Assembly (NCBI GenBank): GCA_946546945.1
Contig: CAMNOU010000018.1
Location: 1-46,865 of the forward strand
DNA: 46,865 nt
Reading direction: 5' to 3'
DNA from: an uncultured Lachnospiraceae bacterium
GTDB taxonomy: Bacteria; Bacillota; Clostridia; Lachnospirales; Lachnospiraceae
Below, piece by piece: positions 32,872 to 41,264 of the stretch (position 1 is the stretch's first letter; each line of letters begins with the position of its first letter). The position numbers and the translations under genes were made by a program. Under the pieces are notes generated by a model. The model worked only from the letters and a program-made list of their open reading frames with translations, was not told the origin of the DNA and made no database searches.

Positions 32872-34425
32872 ATGAAGCTTTCTCTTGCAATTATAAAAAA
32901 AGAACTGGAAAAGTGCTGTGATATCTGTGATTTTCAGGTGGATGAAAAAGCTCTGTATCTTGGCAGGCCGCTGTTTTATGCATCCGGTCAGAAGTTCCAA
33001 TCCTGCAAACTGTATATAGTCCGTCAGGAGCAGACCGGCGGAGATATCGCAGCGGAGAAGGATGCGGCATGCGTTTTTATCGGGAAGCCGCCGCTTTATC
33101 TGGCACGCAGAATGAGAGAGTATCTTGTTCTGTGCGAAACAACGGATCTCTTTTGGCTGTTGAATCAGATTACCGTTCTCTTTGACCGCTATGATAACTG
33201 GGAATCCGGGATGCGGTGCCTGACGCAGAAGGCTATGACTGTTTCTGATATAAGGAAGTTTTTGGAATGCTCCTCCTCCGTTTTTGAAAACGGACTCTCT
33301 GTCATGGATGCGAATTATCGCATTGTCGCAGAGGATGATGTAAATATCCGCTTTGGCAATTATCCGGTGCAGACAGTGCGGGAAAATAAACAGGATCTGC
33401 CGCGGGAAATTGTAAATGAATTCAAGTTCGGTGATCTGTATCAGAAGATCCTGAACGAGACGAATGTATTTTTTTATTCGGATGATGTGCTGCCGCACCG
33501 GTGCCTGTGTAAAAACATTTTTCTGGATCAGACCTTCTGCTATCGTCTGATCGTGACGGAGTGTGTCCGTCCGTTTGAGAAAACAGACGAAATCCTGCTC
33601 GAATACTGTGCGGAACAGTTTCGGAAGGGGATTGAGAATACAGAACGTCTGCAGGCAGGGAGATATCCGGAGCTGGTCCTGCTGCTGCGGAAAATGATTG
33701 AGACAGGAACCGTGGAACGGCTGGCGCTGGAAAGCGAGATCGGGAAGCCGGGATGGAAAACAGACGATACATACCGGATGGTATACGTCTACGCCGGTTC
33801 CCGGGATCTGTTGATGTCTTCACTGGATTATCAGTGCAGGGAACTGATGCGTATTTTCCGGGAATCCCTGTTTTTCCTGTATCAGAGTGCGATCATCGGC
33901 GTGCTTAATGTGACCCGCTTTCCCATGCCGGAAGAGGTGATGCACGAATTTGCAGTGAATGTGAGAGAGAATGATTTCCGGGCCGGATTCAGCAATTATT
34001 TTCAGGATCTCTTCCGTATCCGTGATTACTACAAACAGGCATATCTGGCCTATTCGATCGGCATACAGGAGCGGCCGATGCACTGGATCCACAAGTTTTC
34101 GGATGTCACATTCGGGTATATGTTAAAAAAGATGACAGAGGATTTTGGCGCGCAGGAACTGTTTTCACCGGTATATCAAAGGCTGCGCCGCTATGATGAG
34201 GAAAACAGAACAGAGTATGTGCATACGCTTCAGGTCTACCTGGAACAGGATAAAAATGTCGTGCAGACGGCTGAAAAACTGTATGTGCACAGAGCGACCG
34301 TGATTTACCGTCTGCGGAGGATTTGTGAGATCGGGCGGACGGATCTGAAAAATAAGGAGGAACTGCTTCACCTTGGCCTGACATTTACGATGCTTAAGGG
34401 GGTCAGCGGGGACGGTTCTCGTTGA
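32872..34425 (+). CDS. PucR/CdaR-family regulator 3
   Basis: A 517-residue regulator, more diverged from PucR-1 and PucR-2. The HTH_30 region near the C-terminus reads YVHTLQVYLEQDKNVVQTAE, then HRATVIYRLRRI. ATG 32872 follows GGAGG (32863-32867); an in-frame ATG at 32836 has no such site. A possible promoter is TTGTGC (32834) with TATAAG (32856). Oddity: the last nine residues (KGVSGDGSR) are read from a REP-like repeat that starts at 34400, so the original stop was probably lost when the repeat arrived. It lies 116 bp upstream of PhlG-2/phosphotransacylase/kinase/MFS and divergent from UroD-1; either may be its target. Confidence 0.87.
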   Translation: MKLSLAIIKKELEKCCDICDFQVDEKALYLGRPLFYASGQKFQSCKLYIVRQEQTGGDIAAEKDAACVFIGKPPLYLARRMREYLVLCETTDLFWLLNQITVLFDRYDNWESGMRCLTQKAMTVSDIRKFLECSSSVFENGLSVMDANYRIVAEDDVNIRFGNYPVQTVRENKQDLPREIVNEFKFGDLYQKILNETNVFFYSDDVLPHRCLCKNIFLDQTFCYRLIVTECVRPFEKTDEILLEYCAEQFRKGIENTERLQAGRYPELVLLLRKMIETGTVERLALESEIGKPGWKTDDTYRMVYVYAGSRDLLMSSLDYQCRELMRIFRESLFFLYQSAIIGVLNVTRFPMPEEVMHEFAVNVRENDFRAGFSNYFQDLFRIRDYYKQAYLAYSIGIQERPMHWIHKFSDVTFGYMLKKMTEDFGAQELFSPVYQRLRRYDEENRTEYVHTLQVYLEQDKNVVQTAEKLYVHRATVIYRLRRICEIGRTDLKNKEELLHLGLTFTMLKGVSGDGSR

Positions 34426-34429
34426 CACC
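34400..34429. repeat. REP-like palindrome copy 2 (overlaps PucR-3 stop)
   Basis: GGGTCAGCGGGGACGGTTCT closing with TGACACC. It supplies the last codons and the stop of PucR-3 and ends ten bases before promoter B. Confidence 0.7.
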
Positions 34430-34439
34430 GACACCCCTT

Positions 34440-34517
34440 TTCTTCATCTCTGTAGAAAAAACCGCATGGATTTCCAAACGAGTAGAGAAGCCTTTTTGGG
34501 CAGGTTCTTTTTATAAT
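34440..34517 (+). promoter_or_regulatory. Promoter B: TTCTTCA-N4-TGTAGAA operator and -10 box of the PhlG-2 operon
   Basis: Inverted repeat at 34440-34457 (one mismatch between arms) and TATAAT at 34512-34517, separated by exactly 54 bases, as at promoter A. The region at -35 is poor. Confidence 0.7.
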
Positions 34518-34541
34518 AGTGAAGTGAAAAGGAGGAAAACT

Positions 34542-35354
34542 ATGCATCCAAAAATCACTGAGGAAGAGAAGAAAATCAGCTACAGCAGTCTGTTTGACAA
34601 ACCGCTGGCTAAAGTAGATCCTGCACTGTATGCGCAGATGGAACTAAGCCCGGTAGATCCGGCAAGGATCACGTCGGTTTTTGACCGCAATGATATCTTA
34701 AAAACCGGCTATCTGGAGGTAGAAAATGGATATGCTTTGATGCCGGATGGTTCCGGATGCGTGGCTACAAAAGTAGAGATGCCCGGCGTGACGCCGGAGA
34801 TGATCGACTGGTGGTTCGCATGGCATGGCCTGAAGGATCTGCGTTATAAGATCTGGTGCCCGACCGATCACTTTTCGATTCATGTACTGGAGAAGGATTA
34901 CGCGCACCGCATGGATGAGTCACTGTCTCTGAAGGAAAGAAACTGGGGAACGACAGATGTCGTTGTGGAGAATGTCGGCGGAGGTCCGCAGAAGATGCAT
35001 CTTTCTTTCCGCTCACCGGCAGATTACGGTTATGATCCGGATCTCATCAAAAACGTGGACGTTCTGATCAGCGCGAATGTCACAGATGCGGATACCGGAC
35101 ATGGTCTGGTCACATTTTCACATTGTGTGCGCAGAATTCCGGGCGGAGTAGAATACCGCTCCCACTACTGGCAGGGGTACAATATCGATGAGAATGGGAA
35201 GCCTGTCGCGGTAGCCATACCGGAAGACGGATTCCCGCTGGAAGCTCTGAAGGGAAATGCACTGCACAGTCTGGTGGAGTATTCGAACCTTGCAGAGATC
35301 CTGCCCGGACTGTATGAACGTTATGGACAGAACAGAGATTTGTTACAGGATTAG
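34542..35354 (+). CDS. PhlG/phloretin-hydrolase-family C-C hydrolase (copy 2)
   Basis: A 270-residue paralogue of 3094-3912. Zinc ligands by comparison with PhlG are His110 (CPTDHF), Glu143 (VVENVGGGP), His242 and Glu246 (ALHSLVEYSNL); the family signature IDWWFAWHGL...LRYKIW is conserved. Differences from copy 1 cluster in the middle (about 111-200), so the two may take different acyl chains or rings. ATG 34542 follows AGGAGG by six bases. It is first in an operon with phosphotransacylase, butyrate kinase and an MFS carrier. That neighbourhood suggests that the released acid, or a product of ring breakdown, is converted to acyl-CoA and then used for ATP (inference). Confidence 0.86.
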   Translation: MHPKITEEEKKISYSSLFDKPLAKVDPALYAQMELSPVDPARITSVFDRNDILKTGYLEVENGYALMPDGSGCVATKVEMPGVTPEMIDWWFAWHGLKDLRYKIWCPTDHFSIHVLEKDYAHRMDESLSLKERNWGTTDVVVENVGGGPQKMHLSFRSPADYGYDPDLIKNVDVLISANVTDADTGHGLVTFSHCVRRIPGGVEYRSHYWQGYNIDENGKPVAVAIPEDGFPLEALKGNALHSLVEYSNLAEILPGLYERYGQNRDLLQD

Positions 35355-35389
35355 AATAGATTACAGGGAAAGATATGGAGGGAAAAACG

Positions 35390-36400
35390 ATGTTTATTGA
35401 TACCATTTACGAACAGGCAAAGACAAACCGGATGTCGATCGCGATTCCGGAGAGCACAAACGAAGTTATGCTGAAGACCGTCGCGAAAGCCCAGAAGGAC
35501 GGGATCGCAAATGTGGTCCTGATCGGAGATACGGATACAATCCGCGGGAAGGCAGCTGAACTGGGAGCGGATATCGAGGGCGTGCGAATCGTGGATGTTC
35601 AGGATGAAGCGTATAAAACCGAACTGCTGGACCGCTACGCAGCTTCCCCGGATAAAGTGATGGGAAGAAAATTTGTTGAGAAGCGTATCGGAGATCCGAT
35701 CTATCTGGCCTGCCTGATGGAGGCTGTCGGAGAGGTAGACTGTACGATGGCCGGTATTGATACGACTACTTATGAGTTTGTTCTTGCAGCAAACAGTATC
35801 ATCGGCATGAAGCCGGGCGTTGTGAGCGCCTCCGGCCTGCAGATCATCGAGCTGGATGAGTTCCAGGGCGAGAAGCATAAATTTATCGGTTTTACAGACG
35901 GCGCAATCAATATTGAGCCGACCGTAGAACAGCACGCAGGTATTGCGATTGCTTCCTGTGAGACCTTCCAGGCAGTTACAGGTATCGAGGCGAGATGTGC
36001 ATTCCTGTCCTATTCCACCGACGGATCCGGCGGCATGAGCGCTCCGGTCAAGAAAGTGCGCGACGCGGTAGCTCTGGCTCAGAAGCTGAGACCGGATCTG
36101 AAGATCGACGGGGAGTTCCAGACGGATGCTGCCCTGATCAAGAGCATCGGAGAAAAGAAAGTAAAACGTCCGAGCGAAGTAGCCGGTCAGGCAAACGTGC
36201 TTGTATTCCCGGATGCCGCAGGCTGCAACATCGGAGGCAAGCTGGTACAGTTCTCCGCGAAGTGCAGATCCTACGGACCTCTGTATCAGGGATTCCGTCT
36301 TCCGATCCTGGACTGCTCCAGAGGAATGAACGAAGAAATCGCATATGACAATATGGCATTCTTATGCGTACAGGCAGCCAACGAGAGAAAACAGAAATAG
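35390..36400 (+). CDS. Phosphate acyltransferase (Pta/Ptb family)
   Basis: A 336-residue phosphotransacylase: acyl-CoA + Pi to acyl phosphate + CoA. N-terminal AIPESTNEVMLKTVAKAQ and VLIGD strand are typical, and the C-terminal part has the conserved NIGGKLVQF, YGP and DCSRG segments of the PTA/PTB fold. Length is nearer to short Pta (about 330) than Ptb (about 300), but the next gene is a butyrate kinase, so butyryl-, branched- or aryl-propionyl-CoA are all possible. ATG 35390 follows GGAGGG by seven bases; the ATG at 35375 overlaps that site. The two genes are 46 bp apart. Confidence 0.85.
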   Translation: MFIDTIYEQAKTNRMSIAIPESTNEVMLKTVAKAQKDGIANVVLIGDTDTIRGKAAELGADIEGVRIVDVQDEAYKTELLDRYAASPDKVMGRKFVEKRIGDPIYLACLMEAVGEVDCTMAGIDTTTYEFVLAANSIIGMKPGVVSASGLQIIELDEFQGEKHKFIGFTDGAINIEPTVEQHAGIAIASCETFQAVTGIEARCAFLSYSTDGSGGMSAPVKKVRDAVALAQKLRPDLKIDGEFQTDAALIKSIGEKKVKRPSEVAGQANVLVFPDAAGCNIGGKLVQFSAKCRSYGPLYQGFRLPILDCSRGMNEEIAYDNMAFLCVQAANERKQK

Positions 36401-36446
36401 CACCCTGAAAAGAAAGTACACAATTTAGAAAGGACGCGATCACATT

Positions 36447-37556
36447 ATGAAAGAATATACCGTGTTGACGATCAATCCCGGCTCCAGCAGCACAAAGATG
36501 GGTCTGGTAAGGGGAAATGAGGTCGTTTTTGATAAGACAGTTGATCATCACAAAGAGGATTTTGCCGACTGTAAGACATTTGCAGATCAGGAGCCCATCC
36601 GTGTGGCGATGATTATGGATGCGCTTAAGGAGGAAAATGTGGATCTGTCTTCGATCGACGCTATCTCCGGCAGAGGCGTTGGTTTGTATCCGTGCGCAGG
36701 CGGTACTTACCAGATCGACGATCTGGTCTATGATCATGCCAAAAAGGATGTCATGGGCATTCATCATCCCGCGACTCTCGGTATTGTTATCAGCTATAAA
36801 CTCAGCAAACAGCTGGGCGTGCCGGCATTTTTCGTAAACCCCATGCCGACAGACGAGCTCTGCGATGAAGCCCGCATGACCGGAATCAAAGGAATCTACC
36901 GGCCTGCAAAGGGACATCCGCTGAACCAGAAACAGGTAGCGATTCACCACAGTGAGTTGATGGGGAAAAAGTATGAAGACTGTAACTATATCCTGCTGCA
37001 TCTCGGTGGCGGAAGCAGTATCACAGCACACAGAAAGGGACGTATGATCGACGGCAACCGTGCCGGCGACGGACAGGGCCCGATCTGCCCGAACCGTTCC
37101 GGTGATATCTGTGTGGATGATGTGGCAAGATGTATGAAGAAAGGAATGACCTTTGATGAGGTCAGAGAGATGGCTTCCGGAAAGGGCGGTCTTCTGAATC
37201 TCTGCGGAACAGATGATCTGCGTGAAGTAAAGTCCATGATCGCAGATGGAGATATAGAGGCAAAACGCGCCTATGACGCCATGATCTATTCGATGGGAAA
37301 ATGGACCGCTATGATGGCTGGCGCTCTGAAGGGCGAAGTAGACGGCATCCTGATGACCGGAGGAATGGCATATGATACGGAACTTTGTGAGAAACTGAAG
37401 GAGTATGTCGGCTGGATTGCACCAGTTTATGTGTATCCGGGCAGCTTTGAGACAGAGGCGCTGGGATTTGGCGCGATCCGTGTGCTTTCCGGACAGGAGC
37501 AGGCAAAGAAATATACGGGAAGACCTGTTTGGGAAGGGTTCGATTTCGCGGACTGA
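36447..37556 (+). CDS. Butyrate kinase-family acyl kinase
   Basis: A 369-residue ASKHA-fold kinase. The phosphate-1 loop TINPGSSSTKMGLV at the start, GISGRGVGLYPCAGGTY-like region near 75, LGGGSSITAHRKGRMID in the middle (about 190-206) and MTGGMAYD near 310 mark the butyrate/acetate kinase family, closest to Buk. With the transacylase ahead it would make ATP from an acyl phosphate. The pair is the energy-yielding end of the pathway started by PhlG-2 (inference). Slightly longer than usual Buk (about 355). Confidence 0.88.
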   Translation: MKEYTVLTINPGSSSTKMGLVRGNEVVFDKTVDHHKEDFADCKTFADQEPIRVAMIMDALKEENVDLSSIDAISGRGVGLYPCAGGTYQIDDLVYDHAKKDVMGIHHPATLGIVISYKLSKQLGVPAFFVNPMPTDELCDEARMTGIKGIYRPAKGHPLNQKQVAIHHSELMGKKYEDCNYILLHLGGGSSITAHRKGRMIDGNRAGDGQGPICPNRSGDICVDDVARCMKKGMTFDEVREMASGKGGLLNLCGTDDLREVKSMIADGDIEAKRAYDAMIYSMGKWTAMMAGALKGEVDGILMTGGMAYDTELCEKLKEYVGWIAPVYVYPGSFETEALGFGAIRVLSGQEQAKKYTGRPVWEGFDFAD

Positions 37557-37603
37557 TGATATGTTGTATGCTTTTTAAAATCATATAAAGGGGGAAAAAA
37601 GTT

Positions 37604-38884
37604 ATGGAAAAAAACAGAAGACTATCAACGAGTTTGACAGACAACAGATTTGGTACCTGGGGTTGGAGCATGATCTTTTACACGATGATCCTGTATTTCT
37701 TTTATGCGGCGATCACGACAGACGGCATGAACCTGATCCCGAACGCATTTGCGTCCGCACACGGATGGGACGCGACTGTCCTGCTCTCCGCAGCAACACC
37801 GGCCGGCCTGATCGGTCTGGTGGGCGGCTTCGTATTCGGCCGTCTGGTTATCAAGACAAAACCGCGTAACATGTCCGGTTTTGCACTGATCATCACAGGT
37901 ATCCTGTATGCACTGCTTGGATTTGTACCTTCCGTTACACTCTACATCGTAGACCTGTGTGTGATCTGCTTCTTCGCATCCGGTTTCGGTACTGCTGCAT
38001 GCCCGGCATTCATCGCAAACTGGTTCCCGCGTAAGAAAGGTATTGCACTCGGATGGGCAACCATGGGTGCGCCGATCAGTTCATCCGCATTCGTTGCAGG
38101 ATTCTCTGTGCTGCTTGCAACCAAAGGCATCCATACCGCATTCATGATCTTTGGTATTTTTGCAGTGATCATCGGTATCATCACCTTCTTCTGGGCGAAG
38201 AACGAGCCGGCTGATGTAAACTTCCTGCCGGATAACATGGCGCTTGATGAGGACATTGCAACACAGGAAGTCCATGTGGACAACGAGAAATTCTCAATCA
38301 AGAACATTCTGAAAAACAAGAATACCTGGCTGATCATCTTTGGTTATGGTCTGCTCTGGATGGTGCTGGTTGGTATCATCGCACAGTTTGTACCGCGTAT
38401 GATGTCTGTTGGTTATTCCAACGGTGAAGCACTGATGTTCATGACCATCACATCCATTATTGCGATCCCGGGAAGTTATCTCTGGGGCTGGCTGGATTCC
38501 AGGTTTGGTACAAAGAGCATCTCAATCATCTTCGCAATCTCCTATATCATAGCACTGGTCCTGCTCATCACATCCTTTAACATCGTATGCGTATGGCTTG
38601 GATGTATCTTCGCAGGTCTTGGTATCGGAGGTCTGTTGAATCTGCTTGCATCGATGGTTATTTCGCAGTTCGGCCGGGAGGGCTTTATGTCTGCGAACAG
38701 TATTATCTATCCGCTCGCAAATGTGGTACGTACCTTTGCATTCGTTCTGATGGGCGTACTGCTGACGATCTCACAGGGAAGCTTTACATTACCGTATGTG
38801 GTGTTTATCTTCCTGGATATCGCAGGCGCGATCATCATCATGTTCATTCCGTATAAGAAGCCGGCAGCTGCTGGTACAGAATAA
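37604..38884 (+). CDS. MFS transporter, OFA-type (MFS-2)
   Basis: A 426-residue twelve-helix carrier. NWFPRKKGIALGWATMGAPIS after helix 4 and a hydrophilic mid-loop with DEDIATQEV (about 210-235) are seen. It is 47 bp after the kinase with its own ribosome site (GGGGG), so it is the last gene of the PhlG-2 operon. Likely imports the aromatic substrate or exports a carboxylate end product. A REP-like palindrome follows the stop and no classical terminator is seen. Confidence 0.88.
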   Translation: MEKNRRLSTSLTDNRFGTWGWSMIFYTMILYFFYAAITTDGMNLIPNAFASAHGWDATVLLSAATPAGLIGLVGGFVFGRLVIKTKPRNMSGFALIITGILYALLGFVPSVTLYIVDLCVICFFASGFGTAACPAFIANWFPRKKGIALGWATMGAPISSSAFVAGFSVLLATKGIHTAFMIFGIFAVIIGIITFFWAKNEPADVNFLPDNMALDEDIATQEVHVDNEKFSIKNILKNKNTWLIIFGYGLLWMVLVGIIAQFVPRMMSVGYSNGEALMFMTITSIIAIPGSYLWGWLDSRFGTKSISIIFAISYIIALVLLITSFNIVCVWLGCIFAGLGIGGLLNLLASMVISQFGREGFMSANSIIYPLANVVRTFAFVLMGVLLTISQGSFTLPYVVFIFLDIAGAIIIMFIPYKKPAAAGTE

Positions 38885-38892
38885 TAGCAGAA

Positions 38893-38925
38893 GGGTGTCA
38901 CAGAGAACCGTCCCCTCTGACACCC
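38893..38925. repeat. REP-like palindrome copy 3
   Basis: GGGTGTCA (38893-38900) to TGACACCC (38918-38925), with GAACCGTCCCC between. It ends six bases before the candidate operator at 38931. Confidence 0.75.
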
Positions 38926-38930
38926 CGCTA

Positions 38931-39008
38931 TCCATCATTTGTGTTGAAAATGGTAGCGAAATTTGTCATTATGTGATGAATCATTCCGTCATGGTGAAAT
39001 GATAAAAT
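38931..39008 (+). promoter_or_regulatory. Promoter E: weaker copy of the operator and -10 box for MFS-3
   Basis: TCCATCA-TTTG-TGTTGAA at 38931-38948 matches the TTCTTCA-N4-TGTAGAA pattern at 11 of 14 arm positions. TAAAAT at 39003-39008 is exactly 54 bases downstream, the same as in promoters A and B. Confidence 0.5.
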
Positions 39009-39071
39009 TTTTATTACAAAAACGGATCTTATGAGTATAAGATCCCATACAAAAGAAGGGAGAGTATTTAC

Positions 39072-40337
39072 ATGGAAAAAACAAAAGCGAGTGGTGCCTT
39101 CGGGCCCAAGCAGATCGGAATGATCGTTTTTACAGGCGTGCTTATGCTTCTGTCATCCTGTTTTGTAGGCGGTCAGACGAACACGGTTCTGCCTGTCATT
39201 GCTGAATTGAGAGGATGGGATGTCAATCTTCTGAATGTTGTGTCAGGTATTGCAGCGCTGCTGGATGGTATCGGTATCCTGATTTTTGCAGCATTGTCCA
39301 GAAAGAATGCGAAAGTTACCGCAGGTGTTGCGCTTCTGATCATGGCGGTTTGTCTGGTGATCTACGGAAGAACGACCAGTCTCGGACTGTTCCTGGTATT
39401 GATGTTCGTCATGGGCGCATCATCCGGATGTTTCTCATCCACATGTGCTATGACACTGACAGCGAACTGGTGGCCGACAAAGAAAGGCGTCGTGCTGGGA
39501 TTCTCCACAATTGGTGTTGTACTTATGCAGATTGTATATGTTCCGGTTATGCCGGTTCTGTATGCGAAGATCGGTGTTCCGAATACACAGGTCGTTCTGG
39601 CAGTTATCACAGTAATTGTTGCCCTGATCAGCTTCCTTTTGATCAAGGATACTCCGGAAGAGGCTGGAACAACTCCGGATGGACTGACGGGTATTGAACT
39701 GGAGAAAGCAAAAGACATCACTGCACAGCTGCATGCTTACAAGAGTCCGTTCACACTCGGCAAACTGGTTAAGGATCCGAGCAACTGGACACAGGCACTT
39801 GGAACAGGACTCCCCCTGTTAGTAGCGATGACTTTCATCGCAAGTACGATTCCGATTCTGATCAGCTACGGATATTCACCGGCGTTTGCTTCCAGCGTAT
39901 TTGCGATTGGCGGTATCCTCTGTATCGTAGGATCCATACTCTTTGGTGTGATTGACCAGAAATTAGGAACAAAAAAAGCAACAGCGATATACATTATCTG
40001 CATGTTTGTGGCCATCTTTATGGCGATGAATATGAAGAATTCTGTTATCTGTGTATGGGGCGCAGCAATGATTCTTATGGCAGCAAACGGTTCTGCACGT
40101 AACCTGATTCCATCCTTCGTAGGAACCAGATACGGCCGTTGGGATTATCCGGCTGCTTATTCCCTGATCGGCACGATTGCAATGCTTGGCGGCGGTCTTG
40201 GAATTATGCTTACAGGTATTTTCAAGAATCCGATGAAAATGTATATTTTCGACATAGTGCTTCTTGTGATCGCACTGATCTGTGTATGCGTTACAAATGA
40301 TAAATTCATTGGTAAGAAGGATGAGGGAATGGAGTAA
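39072..40337 (+). CDS. MFS transporter (MFS-3)
   Basis: A 421-residue twelve-helix carrier, diverged from MFS-1 and MFS-2 but with the same NWWPTKKGVVLGFSTIGVV element after helix 4 and an Asp/Glu-rich mid-loop (about 195-220). Start 39072 follows AAGGGAG. Single-gene unit: candidate promoter E upstream, hairpin terminator at 40396. Presumed organic-anion transporter of the island; cargo unknown. Confidence 0.87.
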   Translation: MEKTKASGAFGPKQIGMIVFTGVLMLLSSCFVGGQTNTVLPVIAELRGWDVNLLNVVSGIAALLDGIGILIFAALSRKNAKVTAGVALLIMAVCLVIYGRTTSLGLFLVLMFVMGASSGCFSSTCAMTLTANWWPTKKGVVLGFSTIGVVLMQIVYVPVMPVLYAKIGVPNTQVVLAVITVIVALISFLLIKDTPEEAGTTPDGLTGIELEKAKDITAQLHAYKSPFTLGKLVKDPSNWTQALGTGLPLLVAMTFIASTIPILISYGYSPAFASSVFAIGGILCIVGSILFGVIDQKLGTKKATAIYIICMFVAIFMAMNMKNSVICVWGAAMILMAANGSARNLIPSFVGTRYGRWDYPAAYSLIGTIAMLGGGLGIMLTGIFKNPMKMYIFDIVLLVIALICVCVTNDKFIGKKDEGME

Positions 40338-40395
40338 ATCATTCCGGAAGATGCCATAATTGATAACAAAGTACATATTATGATTGCATAGCAGC

Positions 40396-40430
40396 AAAAG
40401 GCATCGCATTTGTGCGATGCCTTTTGTCTT
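40396..40430 (+). terminator. Rho-independent terminator after MFS-3
   Basis: AAAAGGCATCGCA (40396-40408) pairs perfectly with TGCGATGCCTTTT (40413-40425), followed by GTCTTTT. Confidence 0.9.
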
Positions 40431-40464
40431 TTGCATGACAGGAAAGGAGTTTGGTGATACAGGC

Positions 40465-41181
40465 ATGAGAACAAACTGGATAAAAGTGATTGAGGTTTAC
40501 GGTCGCAAAGAGGGATTTACCAGAGAGGAATTTCTGGCCTATCAGTGCGGACCGCATATGCTGGCTGCCGGAAAAGTACCGGAGTTCTGCGGACGTATTC
40601 GTAATTCCTATCAGAGTACGATTATTCTTCCGGAGGAGTCTGCGGAGATTGCATCTGTAAACAACCTGCCGGATACCGATTGTAAGGATTCGGTCGTGGA
40701 GATTTATTTTGACAGTGCGGATGAGGCATATGCAGCATTTCATGAACCGCGTTATCTCGAAATCGTGCGGCCGGATGAGGAATACTTCAGCGATACAAAA
40801 AATGGCTGGAGTGTAATGGTGAATGAAACGATTCTTTATACCGGTGAAGAAGAAAGCCGGTATCTGCTGTTTCTGTTCTGGAAATGGGACAATTCTGCGG
40901 CAAAAACCTGGGAAGCGGATCGCCCGGATCTCGTTTTGCTTGGAAAAACGATGCATGCGGAATTGATTTCCGAGAATACACGGATTCCGGATAAAGCACT
41001 GGAAAACGGATGTGAATACGATTTGATTCTGAAGCTGGCCTTCCCTTCGGAAACGGATCTGATGGAGTCTGTGCGAAGCCGGAAGCTGCATTCCTATTTG
41101 TCTGAACGGGATTACATTGATTCGAAATCACTGATTACTTACTGTGCGGTAGAGAAGCGTTCTGTGCCGATTACAGAATAA
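40465..41181 (+). CDS. EthD-like / dimeric alpha-beta barrel protein
   Basis: A 238-residue protein. The N-terminal ~105 residues fit the EthD/ferredoxin-like dimeric barrel pattern (KVIEVYGRKEGFTREEFLAY, GPHMLAAGKVPEF, VVEIYFDSADEAYAAF). The C-terminal half repeats the strand-helix pattern less clearly (LLFLFWKWD...), suggesting a two-module protein. Small proteins of this fold help in aromatic polyketide cyclisation or ring chemistry. Start is uncertain: ATG 40465 has AGGAG 15 bases upstream, and an in-frame ATG exists at 40435. Function inferred weakly from fold. Confidence 0.65.
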   Translation: MRTNWIKVIEVYGRKEGFTREEFLAYQCGPHMLAAGKVPEFCGRIRNSYQSTIILPEESAEIASVNNLPDTDCKDSVVEIYFDSADEAYAAFHEPRYLEIVRPDEEYFSDTKNGWSVMVNETILYTGEEESRYLLFLFWKWDNSAAKTWEADRPDLVLLGKTMHAELISENTRIPDKALENGCEYDLILKLAFPSETDLMESVRSRKLHSYLSERDYIDSKSLITYCAVEKRSVPITE

Positions 41182-41185
41182 AAAA

Positions 41186-41242
41186 GGTGTCAGAGTGCTT
41201 CTCAGTGACACCCGATTGTTAGCAGGGACAACCCCGCTGACA
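41186..41242. repeat. REP-like palindrome copy 4 plus a degenerate half-copy
   Basis: GGTGTCA (41186-41192) to TGACACC (41206-41212) with GAGTGCTTCTCAG between. A diverged piece (AGCAGGGACAACCCCGCTGAC) follows at about 41221-41241. It lies between the EthD-like stop and the LysR-2 start. Confidence 0.65.
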
Positions 41243-41264
41243 ATACAGAAATGGAGAAGAGAGA

